62,801 nt of DNA from Clostridiales bacterium (GTDB lineage: Bacteria; Bacillota; Clostridia; Caldicoprobacterales; UBA3941), in the NCBI GenBank assembly GCA_012735575.1, contig JAAYGY010000042.1, forward strand, positions 1 through 62,801, written 5' to 3'. Positions 35,414 through 42,746 of the stretch are shown here, piece after piece. The notes beneath the pieces were generated by a model. It saw only the letters and a program-made list of their open reading frames with translations. It was not told where the DNA came from and did not search any database. Each line of letters starts with the position of its first letter. Positions within the stretch are counted from its first letter, which is position 1. The translations under genes and the position numbers were made by a program.

Positions 35414-36601
35414 TTATTCTGTAGCAAAGTTATCAAAGTAACCTTGAACCAATACTATGGGAGTTCCCTTGTCCCCACTGCCACTAACTAAATCACACAA
35501 GCTCCCCAGTAAATCCGTTAAATGTCTCGGAGTTGTTCCTAATGACTCAGCTTTGCCAACCAAGTTATCTCCCTTTTGTTTAATTTTATTCTTTAAAAGT
35601 TGCTCCATTTCCTCAGGAGATAAGCTTGCCGACTGACTGTCTGCAATATACTTTAGCTTTATTTCATTGGGTGTACCTTCCAGCCCAGGAGTATAGCCAG
35701 GGGACACTACTGGATCAGCTAATTCCCAAATCTTGCCTCTTGGATCTTTAAATGCTCCATCACCGTAAATCATAACTTCAATATGTTTACCGGTTTTTTC
35801 TTTAAAAGCTTTTTGTATTTCCATAACTATTTTCTTACAGTCTCTTGGAAACAATTTCAAAGTTGTTTCCGTAGCCATATTGGAACCTAATAACCCATAT
35901 TCCTCATTATAGCCTTTTCCAGATATAGGCCTGGTCAAAATATCATCTAAGCATAAGACCTTCTTCGCTCCTGCCTTTAGCAAAATATTCTTTGTCCTAA
36001 TCCTATCATGAATATTAGCCACTAATACTTCCTTTGTATAGTCTAAAACTGCCCTTGGATCTTTGGATAAGTATATTTCAATATTATCGTTAACTCCCAG
36101 ACTTTTGTAGAGCTCTATATAATCAACTCCTGTAAAAGGATGGAGTACTTTTTCTCCAAATAGCTCTCTATACTGTTTTTCTGTTAAAACACCGGTATAG
36201 GAATTAATGCCTTTCTCATACATTTCATCTATATCCATTAGATGGTTTCCAAGTTCATCTGAAGGATAATCTAAAAAAACATAGACTTTTTTCCCGGTCA
36301 TAGCAATGCCCTTAAGAATAAGAGCAAATCTGTTTCGGCTCAAAATAGGAAATACAAGGCCTATATCTCCAGTAAATAAACTATTTATATCTGCGGCCAC
36401 ATCATCAATGGACACATAATTTCCTTGTGCTCGTGCAACCAGGGATTCAGTAATACCAAGTACGTCTCTGTCTCTCAAGCTATAGTTTTCGTTTTTTACA
36501 GACTGAAGTACAGAATCAACTACAATATGTACTAAATCGTCACCTTCTTTAATTATAGGAGTTATTATACCTCTAGCTATAGTACCTACTGTACGCGCCA
36601 T
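35414..36601 (-). CDS. Coenzyme F420-0:gamma-glutamyl ligase (CofE)-like protein
   Basis: 395 residues. The CofE-type core has RDVLGITESLVARAQGNYVS, SRNRFALILKGIAMT, GTARG-like IARGIITPIIKEGDDLV at the start, and MIYGDGAFKDPRGKIWELAD, matching the F420_ligase family. It is longer than archaeal CofE (about 250 residues) because of an insert and a C-terminal extension. No cofC, cofD or FO synthase gene is in the window, and Clostridia are not known as F420 producers, so a different amide-ligase role is likely. Single gene with its own promoter and terminator; TGAGGAATTTTT precedes the ATG. Confidence 0.72.
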   Translation of the reverse strand: MARTVGTIARGIITPIIKEGDDLVHIVVDSVLQSVKNENYSLRDRDVLGITESLVARAQGNYVSIDDVAADINSLFTGDIGLVFPILSRNRFALILKGIAMTGKKVYVFLDYPSDELGNHLMDIDEMYEKGINSYTGVLTEKQYRELFGEKVLHPFTGVDYIELYKSLGVNDNIEIYLSKDPRAVLDYTKEVLVANIHDRIRTKNILLKAGAKKVLCLDDILTRPISGKGYNEEYGLLGSNMATETTLKLFPRDCKKIVMEIQKAFKEKTGKHIEVMIYGDGAFKDPRGKIWELADPVVSPGYTPGLEGTPNEIKLKYIADSQSASLSPEEMEQLLKNKIKQKGDNLVGKAESLGTTPRHLTDLLGSLCDLVSGSGDKGTPIVLVQGYFDNFATE

Positions 36602-36744
36602 AAAAATTCCTCACTCTCTTCTAAGGGTATAAAAATATTATAAAAATAATTATTAGATTATGGAATGCCTTGAAGCCACCTCTATTGGTAGTATTCTGCA
36701 TAAGTATACTATTAAATACAGTTATATTTTACCGTAGCAGATTT

Positions 36745-36773
36745 ATTATATCACAACCCATAATGCCTGTACA
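36745..36773 (-). promoter_or_regulatory. Candidate sigma-A promoter of the F420-ligase-like gene
   Basis: Minus strand TGTACA (36768-36773), 17-base spacer, TATAAT (36745-36750). The -10 is perfect and the -35 matches four of six. It gives a leader of about 135 bases. Confidence 0.5.
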
Positions 36774-36808
36774 GTGAATCTAAAGCCATTATAAATAATC
36801 ATTTAGAC

Positions 36809-36836
36809 ACACTAACCAAAATCTTAACATATTATT
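36809..36836 (+). promoter_or_regulatory. Possible mother-cell (SigK/SigE) promoter of the 36935 gene
   Basis: ACA (36809-36811), 16 bases, then CATATTATT (36828-36836), close to the SigK pattern AC-N16/17-CATAnnnTA but with the final A missing. The start of the gene is about 92 bases further on. Confidence 0.4.
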
Positions 36837-36934
36837 TAATAGGAATATACATGGAGATTAGTTGTCCCTATTTCTTATAGTTATTTTCTGTAAGGGAGTG
36901 ATAGGAAAAGATTTATTAAAAGAGGTGCTATAAC

Positions 36935-37417
36935 ATGGCCAGCCCATACATCTATTCTAATAGTGGGACATCAGCCAGAAAGATTCTTCTTTCTTTGATG
37001 TCACATCCATATTATCAAGATACTGTAAAGAAATCCAATACTACTACAGAAGAAATAGATCTTAATTCACCTAACACACCAATACAACTTGAAATATTGA
37101 ATTTTAAAAACTATGGCAATAAGTTAGAAAAAATCGAGAAAATGATTCAAGCAAATAAAAATGAAATAAGAGAATTACAAATTTTGGTTCAAGAAAAACA
37201 TAAAGCTGATAATTCTATGTATGAAGAAGAGCAAAAAAATCAATTCTATAGTATGCTTGGGGAATGGTTATTGAAACAGGTATATATTTGTGTTAATGGT
37301 CTCAATATTCAAGGCGTGTTAACACAAATTTCCAGGCACTGTTTAACACTTGTGGCTTCAGAAAGCATATATATTATACCATTAAATAGAATTGATTTTG
37401 TTAAGTTGAATGTATAG
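36935..37417 (+). CDS. Putative spore coat protein with C-terminal DUF2642-like domain
   Basis: 160 residues. I do not recognise the N-terminal part; residues 50-90 are a charged coiled coil (LEKIEKMIQANKNEIRELQI). The last 50 residues, with YICVNGLNIQGVLTQIS and YIIPLNRIDFV, have the hydrophobic beta pattern and Y-I-P-L motif of small Sm-like domains found in Bacillus coat proteins such as CotB. No signal peptide. AGAGGTGC precedes the ATG at 36935. A convergent gene ends 55 bp away and carries a comparable C-terminal domain. Most likely a spore outer-layer protein. Confidence 0.6.
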   Translation: MASPYIYSNSGTSARKILLSLMSHPYYQDTVKKSNTTTEEIDLNSPNTPIQLEILNFKNYGNKLEKIEKMIQANKNEIRELQILVQEKHKADNSMYEEEQKNQFYSMLGEWLLKQVYICVNGLNIQGVLTQISRHCLTLVASESIYIIPLNRIDFVKLNV

Positions 37418-37418
37418 T

Positions 37419-37453
37419 ATAATTGCCCCCGTAATAGCTTAGGGGGCAATTAT
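37419..37453. terminator. Shared hairpin between convergent coat-like genes
   Basis: ATAATTGCCCCC and GGGGGCAATTAT form a perfect 12 bp stem with an 11-base loop. The following T-tracts are interrupted, but the stem is strong and lies directly between the two stop codons. Confidence 0.72.
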
Positions 37454-37472
37454 GATTTATATGATTTATCTG

Positions 37473-38048
37473 TTAGGATGGATATTCCACATAGTCAATC
37501 TGGCTTATTTGGAATACTACAATTGCACCAGTCTCTGCGGCAATACCTTTAACATAATTATCTTTTACTTCTATTACTACAACATATCGTGTCTTTTTAC
37601 CGGTCCTAATGCCAACTGTTCGGTTTATAAGCTGTTTTAGTTCATCTTTAAAGGATTCCTTATGGGGTGGTTTGCAAGGATCTTTATCTTTATCTTTATC
37701 TTTATCTCTGTCTTTATCCTTATCTCTGTCTTTATCCTTATCTCTGTCTTTATCCTTATCCTTGTCTTTATCGTCTATATGATCTTTATCTCTTCGTCTC
37801 TTGTTATCACCATATCTTTTGTCGTCCCTGTCTTCGTCTTCATCGTCATCTTCATATCTTGGTTTCTTAGGTTTTTCATGATCTTTATCACAGTCTCCAT
37901 CATGTTTCTTTTTTCTTTCGCATTTCTTTAAATCTTCTCTGCATTCCTTCAGTTTTTCTTTATACCATTCTAAATCTGCTAGACAATCTCTAAGTTCTTC
38001 TTCTAATTCACATTCTCTCCAGTCTTTCCAAGGCTTAAAATCAGTCAT
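37473..38048 (-). CDS. Putative spore-surface protein with Lys-Asp repeat
   Basis: 191 residues. N-terminus (1-50) is a cysteine-bearing coiled coil (ECELEEELRDC, KECREDLKKCERKKK); 50-130 is almost wholly charged, with runs of KDKDRD units; the final 50 residues (TVGIRTGKKTRYVVVIEV, then IVVFQISQIDYVEY) look like the C-terminal beta domain of the convergent neighbour. No signal peptide or membrane segment. GGGGGTG precedes the ATG. A SigK-type promoter lies upstream. The low-complexity run is encoded by near-perfect 18 bp repeats. Highly charged repeats are common in coat proteins; function otherwise unknown. Confidence 0.65.
   Translation of the reverse strand: MTDFKPWKDWRECELEEELRDCLADLEWYKEKLKECREDLKKCERKKKHDGDCDKDHEKPKKPRYEDDDEDEDRDDKRYGDNKRRRDKDHIDDKDKDKDKDRDKDKDRDKDKDRDKDKDKDKDPCKPPHKESFKDELKQLINRTVGIRTGKKTRYVVVIEVKDNYVKGIAAETGAIVVFQISQIDYVEYPS
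37679..37770. repeat. Short tandem repeat encoding Lys-Asp/Arg-Asp units
   Basis: On the plus strand three perfect 18 bp units TCTCTGTCTTTATCCTTA stand at 37705-37722, 37723-37740 and 37741-37758, flanked by 6 bp units TCTTTA/TCCTTA. All changes keep frame because the unit length is a multiple of three. It lies inside the coat-like gene and is a likely site of copy-number variation. Confidence 0.9.
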
Positions 38049-38072
38049 TATAACACCCCCATCAATATTAAG

Positions 38073-38113
38073 GAGCCTATCTGATGTTATATATTATGAT
38101 ATATCCTAGGCTC
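38073..38113 (-). other. Hairpin in the leader of the Lys-Asp repeat gene
   Basis: GAGCCTA and TAGGCTC are complementary 7-base arms separated by 27 AT-rich bases, located between the SigK-type promoter and the ribosome site. It could stabilise the messenger or hide nothing; no known motif fits. Confidence 0.35.
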
Positions 38114-38118
38114 ATTAA

Positions 38119-38146
38119 TATAGTATGAAGGATGCCTCATTTAGGT
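38119..38146 (-). promoter_or_regulatory. SigK-type promoter of the Lys-Asp repeat gene
   Basis: On the minus strand ACC (38144-38146), 16-base spacer, CATACTATA (38119-38127) fits the late mother-cell SigK pattern AC-N16/17-CATAnnnTA fully. It gives a leader of about 64 bases and supports a spore-coat role for the gene. Confidence 0.6.
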
Positions 38147-38157
38147 TACATAATTTT

Positions 38158-38769
38158 TTATTTCCTACCTTTTATGATCAATGCAGCTATTTCTACAGTT
38201 CTCTTAGCTTGATGCTTTACCGTCTCTTTAACATCTTCTACCATATTGCCATCCTCACCAACTGTCACACTGGTCCCGTATGGATTTCCTCCTCCTGCAA
38301 ATATAGAATCATCTGTATATCCTGGTGGTACAATTATAGCACCCCAATGCATCATGGTAGTATATAAGGCCTTGATTGTAGCTTCCTGTCCACCATGAGG
38401 ATTACTTGCGGAAGACATAGCGCTAACCACTTTGTTTGCAAGTTTGCCCTGTGCCCATAAGCCCCCTTGAATATCTAAAAATTGCTTCATCTGAGATGCA
38501 ACATTTCCAAAACGGGTAGGTGTACTAAAGATTATAGCATCTGCCCACTCTAAATCTTCAGATGTTGCTATTGGTACATCTTTAGTTTCTTCATGATGTT
38601 TTCTCCAGGCTGGATTTGAATCAATTGCAACATCTGGTGCTAGTTCTTGAACCTTTAATACTCTGACTTCTGCACCTAGTTCTTTAGCTCCCTCCTCAGC
38701 CCATTTAGCGAGCTGATAATTTGTTCCAGTTGAACTATAATAAATCACTGCTAATTTAACCTTATCCAA
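38158..38769 (-). CDS. wrbA: WrbA-family NAD(P)H:quinone oxidoreductase
   Basis: 203 residues. Flavodoxin-like fold with FMN phosphate loop VIYYSSTGTNYQLAKWAEEG, then FSTPTRFGNVASQMKQFLD and SASNPHGGQEATIKALYTTM, and GAIIVPPGYTD, all WrbA hallmarks. It reduces quinones by two electrons and so avoids semiquinone radicals. Start is TTG 38769 behind AAAGGAG. It is divergent from a MATE exporter gene, and the shared 195 bp region has two inverted repeats, so the two may be co-regulated. Confidence 0.92.
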   Translation of the reverse strand: MDKVKLAVIYYSSTGTNYQLAKWAEEGAKELGAEVRVLKVQELAPDVAIDSNPAWRKHHEETKDVPIATSEDLEWADAIIFSTPTRFGNVASQMKQFLDIQGGLWAQGKLANKVVSAMSSASNPHGGQEATIKALYTTMMHWGAIIVPPGYTDDSIFAGGGNPYGTSVTVGEDGNMVEDVKETVKHQAKRTVEIAALIIKGRK

Positions 38770-38791
38770 TTTAAATTTCTCCTTTCAAAAC

Positions 38792-38807
38792 AATGTATTT
38801 ATACATT
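38792..38807. promoter_or_regulatory. Inverted repeat upstream of wrbA
   Basis: AATGTA-TTTA-TACATT is a perfect 6-4-6 palindrome 22 bases before the wrbA start codon, in a position to act as an operator. No regulator gene adjoins. Confidence 0.4.
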
Positions 38808-38854
38808 AATGTTTATATTATTCTTACCCGTTTTTGTATTTTTAAATCACACTA

Positions 38855-38876
38855 TTGTAACTGACCATGTTTACAA
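38855..38876. promoter_or_regulatory. Inverted repeat between wrbA and the MATE gene
   Basis: TTGTAA-N10-TTACAA, 19 bases upstream of the MATE -35 box. The arm spacing fits a dimeric repressor or activator. It lies in a region without genes. Confidence 0.4.
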
Positions 38877-38894
38877 CTATAATTCCCACATAGG

Positions 38895-38923
38895 TTGACA
38901 ATTTAAAAATACATCTGTATTAT
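38895..38923 (+). promoter_or_regulatory. Sigma-A promoter of the MATE exporter
   Basis: TTGACA (38895-38900), 17-base spacer, TATTAT (38918-38923). It is the best vegetative promoter in the divergent region. Confidence 0.72.
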
Positions 38924-38964
38924 TAGCTCATATCTAATAAATGACAGGAGAAAGGAAAAGGTAT

Positions 38965-40332
38965 ATGCACTCATTACAAAAAAATGGACTTTATAGGAAA
39001 ATTTTGATTCTTGCTGCTCCCATTGCTTTGCAAAATATAATAACTATGGCAGTAGGATTTGCTGATAATATAATGGTGGGTTCTCTAGGTGAGCTGGCTT
39101 TGTCAGGAGTTTATGTTGCTAATCAGCTACAAAACCTTCTACATTCTCTGGTATTAGGGCTAAGTACTGCACTTACCATTTTAGGGGTTCAATACTGGGG
39201 AAAAAGAGATATGCCAAGCATCAAAAACCTAATAGGTATTGCCTTAAAGTTTAGTATATCTGCTGGACTGTTTTTTTTATTAGCAACCCTCTTTTTCCCA
39301 GCTCAAATATTAAGTCTATTTAGTAATGATCCTGAGGTTATAAATGAAGCTCTAAAATACATAAAGATCATACGTTATTCCTATGTTTTCTTCTGTATTA
39401 CTCAGATTTTAATAGCATCCCTGCGATGTGTTGAGACAGTTAAGGTTGGTATGTATCTATCGATCATTACTTTTTTTGTCAACGTGTTTCTAAACTGGGT
39501 ATTTATTTTTGGAAATCTTGGTGCTCCTGCTCTAGGTGTTCAGGGTGCAGCACTTGCCACTCTTATGGCCAGAATAATGGAGGTTCCACTTATGATTTTA
39601 TACATTAAAATTGTGGATGACAAGCTCAACCTTCATTTCAAGGAATTAATAAAAACAAACTACATTCTCCTCAAAGACTTCTTTAAATACGGATTTCCAG
39701 TAATGTTGGGAGATATTTTTTGGGGAATCAATTTAGCTGTTCAAAGTGCCATTATAGGTCGACTAGGCCCTATAGCATTAGCATCAGTTAGTATTGCAAA
39801 CACTGTCTTCTCTATAATCTCTGTTGGAATATATGGTACCGCAGGTGCTACTTCGGTAGTTATTGGTCAAACCGTTGGAGCCGGAGAATATGAAAAGGTA
39901 AAAGAATACACCAAAAAGTTGCAGTTTCTATTTCTCATAATAGGTGTATTTTCAGGCGTTTTTCTATATCTAACAAAAGATTATATATTAATACTTTATA
40001 AAGTTTCCGATGAAGTCATAACTATGTCAAGTAAACTTATGGCTGTATTATCTATTACTATGATAGGTACTTCTTATCAGATGTCATCTCTTACCGGCAT
40101 TGTAAGAGCGGGAGGAGACATATATTTCGTACTTATCAACGATCTGATTTTTGTATGGCTTGTGGTTATACCTTCCGCACTAATCGCAGCATTTGTATTT
40201 CATGCCTCTCCTGTAATAGTTTTTGCATGCCTAAAGTCTGACCAAATTTTAAAATGCGCCGTCGCAGTAGTTAAAGTTAATAGGTTTAAATGGATTAAAA
40301 ATTTAACTCGGGATTCAACTTCTACAGTTTAA
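38965..40332 (+). CDS. MATE-family multidrug/cation antiporter
   Basis: 455 residues from ATG 38965, chosen for AAGGAAAAGG upstream; an earlier ATG 38941 has no ribosome site. Twelve membrane helices in two six-helix halves; conserved MATE features include ILAAPIALQNIITMAVGFAD in helix 1 and the half-2 opening GFPVMLGDIFWGINLAVQSA. MATE proteins export cationic drugs or metabolites using Na+ or H+. The substrate cannot be inferred. It has its own promoter and terminator and faces wrbA. Confidence 0.93.
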   Translation: MHSLQKNGLYRKILILAAPIALQNIITMAVGFADNIMVGSLGELALSGVYVANQLQNLLHSLVLGLSTALTILGVQYWGKRDMPSIKNLIGIALKFSISAGLFFLLATLFFPAQILSLFSNDPEVINEALKYIKIIRYSYVFFCITQILIASLRCVETVKVGMYLSIITFFVNVFLNWVFIFGNLGAPALGVQGAALATLMARIMEVPLMILYIKIVDDKLNLHFKELIKTNYILLKDFFKYGFPVMLGDIFWGINLAVQSAIIGRLGPIALASVSIANTVFSIISVGIYGTAGATSVVIGQTVGAGEYEKVKEYTKKLQFLFLIIGVFSGVFLYLTKDYILILYKVSDEVITMSSKLMAVLSITMIGTSYQMSSLTGIVRAGGDIYFVLINDLIFVWLVVIPSALIAAFVFHASPVIVFACLKSDQILKCAVAVVKVNRFKWIKNLTRDSTSTV

Positions 40333-40337
40333 TAATT

Positions 40338-40357
40338 CATTGAGTCTAAACTCAATG
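40338..40357 (+). other. Short hairpin after the MATE gene
   Basis: CATTGAG and CTCAATG form a 7 bp stem with a 6-base loop six bases after the stop codon, ahead of the main terminator. It lacks a T-tract. Confidence 0.4.
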
Positions 40358-40372
40358 TAAATAAATAATAGC

Positions 40373-40416
40373 ATTAAAGCCCTGATACTTTTGCGTATCA
40401 AGGCTTTAATCTATTT
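40373..40416. terminator. Terminator shared by MATE and the 112-residue gene
   Basis: ATTAAAGCCTTGATACGC-type stem: ATTAAAGCC and GGCTTTAAT pair, with TGATAC/GTATCA continuing inside around one mismatch. T-rich tails on both sides serve the convergent genes. Confidence 0.85.
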
Positions 40417-40418
40417 TA

Positions 40419-40757
40419 CTACCTTATTTGTGTATAAACAGTCAAATGATTACGTATAGCTTCTGCTTCCTCCTCATCCTGCACATCAACATAAATGCGA
40501 TTTCCGTCTCTTGTTACTCGATATCCATCAAAATTTCTTCCTTTAAGGTAACTTTCTATTGCTTTCCATCCCCCATCTCCTTGAGTGATGGATAGCTTAT
40601 CGCCTACGTAATCACCATTTACATAAACCTGATAACTATCATGTGCCATTTTGTTCCCGTCATCGTCCTGCAGATTTGACAAAAAAGGATATACAAAAAA
40701 GCTTTTGTTTCCACCAAAATAACGTCCGTCAAAGTTGTTTCCACCAAAATTATCCAT
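40419..40757 (-). CDS. Small protein of unknown function, Gly/Asn-rich start
   Basis: 112 residues, ATG behind AGAGGGTAG. I do not recognise a family. Residues 1-20 are Gly, Asn and Phe rich (MDNFGGNNFDGRYFGGNKSF); 45-60 hold YQVYVNGDYVGDKLSITQ; the rest has alternating beta/alpha character (GYRVTRDGNRIYVDV, then EEEAEAIRNHLTVY), like a small SPOR-like or beta-alpha-beta fold. No signal peptide or membrane helix. It has a terminator of its own. The low-complexity N-terminus would suit a spore or surface component, but nothing proves it. Confidence 0.6.
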   Translation of the reverse strand: MDNFGGNNFDGRYFGGNKSFFVYPFLSNLQDDDGNKMAHDSYQVYVNGDYVGDKLSITQGDGGWKAIESYLKGRNFDGYRVTRDGNRIYVDVQDEEEAEAIRNHLTVYTQIR

Positions 40758-40844
40758 AGAAATCTACCCTCTTTTCATACAAATTCTAAATTAAATTAAT
40801 ATATATTCTTTGTATTTAGAGTAGATTTGATACAGCCAATCACA

Positions 40845-41786
40845 TCATTGGCTTATTTTTGATTTTGGCGCTGAATTGATAAGCAATATACCCAGAGATA
40901 CTAAAATAGCTGCAGTTATAACGTAAAATCCTAAAAACTTTTCTTGTAGAAAAATATGGGATAATAAAGTTCCAAATAAGGGTATAGTGAATTTATAAAT
41001 ACTAACCCTTCCCACACCATTATATTTTAATAAGATGGTCCATAATGTGAAAGCAGCTGCAGATATAAAGGCCAAGTATAATAAAAGCATAAAGCTTTTT
41101 GAAGTAACGGCAATATTGTTGCCACCACCAATAAACCCTATAAATATTAATATAATGGAGCCTATGAATAATTGATATCCCGAAATGGCAAAGGGAGATA
41201 TGTCTTTGGATATCTTTTTTGTATAAATTCCAGCCATGGCACCTACTAAACTTGAAATAATAACAAAGCCCTCACCTGTAATGGAAAATCCCCCTTGAAC
41301 ACCTCCGCCTCTCATATTTGCAATGACTACTCCTGCAAATCCTAATATTACACCAGCAAGTCTTCTAAAGGTCAGTCTATCAGTCTTGTAAAAAAAGTGA
41401 GCAATAATAACAGTAAAAAAGGTACTACTAGCTGAAAGTATAGATCCCAAAGTACCACTTGTATTAGAAAGTCCTATATAAAAAAAAGTATATTGTATAG
41501 TAGTCTGTAGCAATCCTAAAAATGCCACCCTTGGCATATGAGCTTTTTTCTGCAGCTTTAAAGATCTTCCTGTCAGTAAACAGAAAGCAAGAATTATCAT
41601 AGAAGATAAGAAAAATCTATATCCTGCGAATACCATTTTCTCGTATGTGTCTCCAGCCCCTATAGAAAGAAGGCTGTAACCTACCTTGATTGAGGGAAAA
41701 GCACTGCCCCAAAGAAAACAGCTAATTAGAGCTAAAGCCATAAGTATATATGGATTTGTAAACATTTGTTTCTTTCTATCTTTCAT
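40845..41786 (-). CDS. EamA/DMT-family transporter
   Basis: 313 residues, ATG behind CAGGAGAAG. Ten membrane helices in two EamA halves (about 15-155 and 170-305), each starting with a hydrophobic helix containing a conserved small-residue pattern (FLWGSAFPSIKVGY in the first). Family members export amino acids or metabolites. Substrate unknown. It is followed by no clear terminator; an AGCCAAT/ATTGGCT hairpin overlaps its stop codon. Confidence 0.88.
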   Translation of the reverse strand: MKDRKKQMFTNPYILMALALISCFLWGSAFPSIKVGYSLLSIGAGDTYEKMVFAGYRFFLSSMIILAFCLLTGRSLKLQKKAHMPRVAFLGLLQTTIQYTFFYIGLSNTSGTLGSILSASSTFFTVIIAHFFYKTDRLTFRRLAGVILGFAGVVIANMRGGGVQGGFSITGEGFVIISSLVGAMAGIYTKKISKDISPFAISGYQLFIGSIILIFIGFIGGGNNIAVTSKSFMLLLYLAFISAAAFTLWTILLKYNGVGRVSIYKFTIPLFGTLLSHIFLQEKFLGFYVITAAILVSLGILLINSAPKSKISQ

Positions 41787-41812
41787 TTCTATCTTCTCCT
41801 GTTAAATATAAT

Positions 41813-41848
41813 AGACCCAAACCTGGAAAATAAGCCGAGTTTGGGCCT
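41813..41848 (-). terminator. Probable terminator after the second Crp/Fnr gene
   Basis: CCCAAAC and GTTTGGG pair (with inner partial pairing) 48 bp beyond the regulator stop; the minus-strand tail TCTATTATATTT is moderately T-rich. Confidence 0.6.
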
Positions 41849-41895
41849 TAAGCAGCAAAATTATCAAACATTATATCATAGTGTTTAATAAAGGG

Positions 41896-42582
41896 TCAAT
41901 TTTGAACACTTTCTTCAAGCGCTTCCTTATCCAAAATAATAATTTTTTTATGTCCAATTTGCTGGATAAATCCAAGGTCTTGAAAGGCGGATAGTTTGCG
42001 ACTTAAAGTCTCTCTACTCATACCTAAATGAGATGCTAAATCCTTTCTACTCATTTTGAGTATTATCTCACCTTGTTCATTAGCCATACTGAGTAGCGTA
42101 TCCACCAATCTTCGTTCTACTCCATGCAAACTAATATTTTCAATTAAATTTTCGGCTTTTTCTAATCTGTTACTTAGCTCCTCTAGTACTTTAATAGCAA
42201 TAGTGGGATACTTGGCCATAAGTTTCTTTATTGCGAAACCGTCGATAATGCATACCGTTGTTTTTTCTAAAGCTTCAGCATTATCGGTTAGTGGGTGAGG
42301 ACTAAAAAGGGAAAGTTCTCCCATAAACTGACCTGGTCCCAACACTCTTATTACTTGTTCCTTCCCAGTATTAGATAGTCTGGATATCTTAACTTTTCCT
42401 TTATGTATAACATAAAGTTTTTCTCCTTCATCTCCAGCCATATAAATCATCTCGCCTTTTTCATAAGTTCTATCTGAAGTTATCCTAGCAACTTCCATCA
42501 TCTCATCATAACTTAAATTGCTGAATATAGGAACAAGTTGAATACAGTTCTTTCCTTCTACATTAATACAATTACAATCCAT
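41896..42582 (-). CDS. Crp/Fnr-family regulator with N-terminal cysteines
   Basis: 228 residues, ATG behind TAGGGGG. A beta-barrel sensor domain (about 15-130) and a winged helix with RKDLASHLGMSRETLSRKLS as the recognition part. Cysteines C3, C5 and C13 stand at the N-terminus (MDCNCINVEGKNC), where FNR-type proteins carry Fe-S ligands; a fourth cysteine further in the barrel would complete a cluster. An oxygen or redox sensor is plausible. It is read alone, 60 bp before an EamA transporter in the same direction. Confidence 0.88.
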   Translation of the reverse strand: MDCNCINVEGKNCIQLVPIFSNLSYDEMMEVARITSDRTYEKGEMIYMAGDEGEKLYVIHKGKVKISRLSNTGKEQVIRVLGPGQFMGELSLFSPHPLTDNAEALEKTTVCIIDGFAIKKLMAKYPTIAIKVLEELSNRLEKAENLIENISLHGVERRLVDTLLSMANEQGEIILKMSRKDLASHLGMSRETLSRKLSAFQDLGFIQQIGHKKIIILDKEALEESVQN

Positions 42583-42633
42583 AAATAACCCCCTAAATTG
42601 TAAATACCCTTAACTATTAAATCCAAGATTTAA

Positions 42634-42673
42634 TCAAAAAACAAAGAGTTATATTTATAATATAACTCTTTCC
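42634..42673 (-). terminator. Terminator after the TipA-like gene
   Basis: AAAGAGTTATA and TATAACTCTTT pair (11 bp, 7-base loop), and on the minus strand GTTTTTTG follows. Confidence 0.8.
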
Positions 42674-42746
42674 AACATATTTCAACCTAATTTATTTCAT
42701 GTATAGATTACTAGTTGATCAGTATAGCACTGATTTTAAATTAACA

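Larger units (their letters stand above)
36602..36934. other. 333-base intergenic region between two divergent genes
   Basis: No gene seen. It holds the promoter of the F420-ligase-like gene (minus), a long AT-rich leader of that gene with a TAGTAT/ATACTA hairpin near 36691-36712, and a sporulation-type promoter for the gene at 36935. No repeat or RNA motif was recognised. Confidence 0.6.

Noticed and set aside
37679-37770. CRISPR-like direct repeats
   Set aside because: Units are contiguous, without spacers, and lie in a coding frame, so they are a protein repeat.
37662-37931. Long plus-strand frames opposite the Lys-Asp repeat, one with IFIFIFIFI runs
   Set aside because: They mirror the repeat of the real gene on the other strand, have no ribosome site, and hydrophobic runs arise simply from complementing Lys/Asp codons.
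40834-40853. AGCCAAT/ATTGGCT hairpin near the EamA gene as a terminator
   Set aside because: It overlaps the stop codon and its T-rich tail is on the opposite strand, so its role is unclear.
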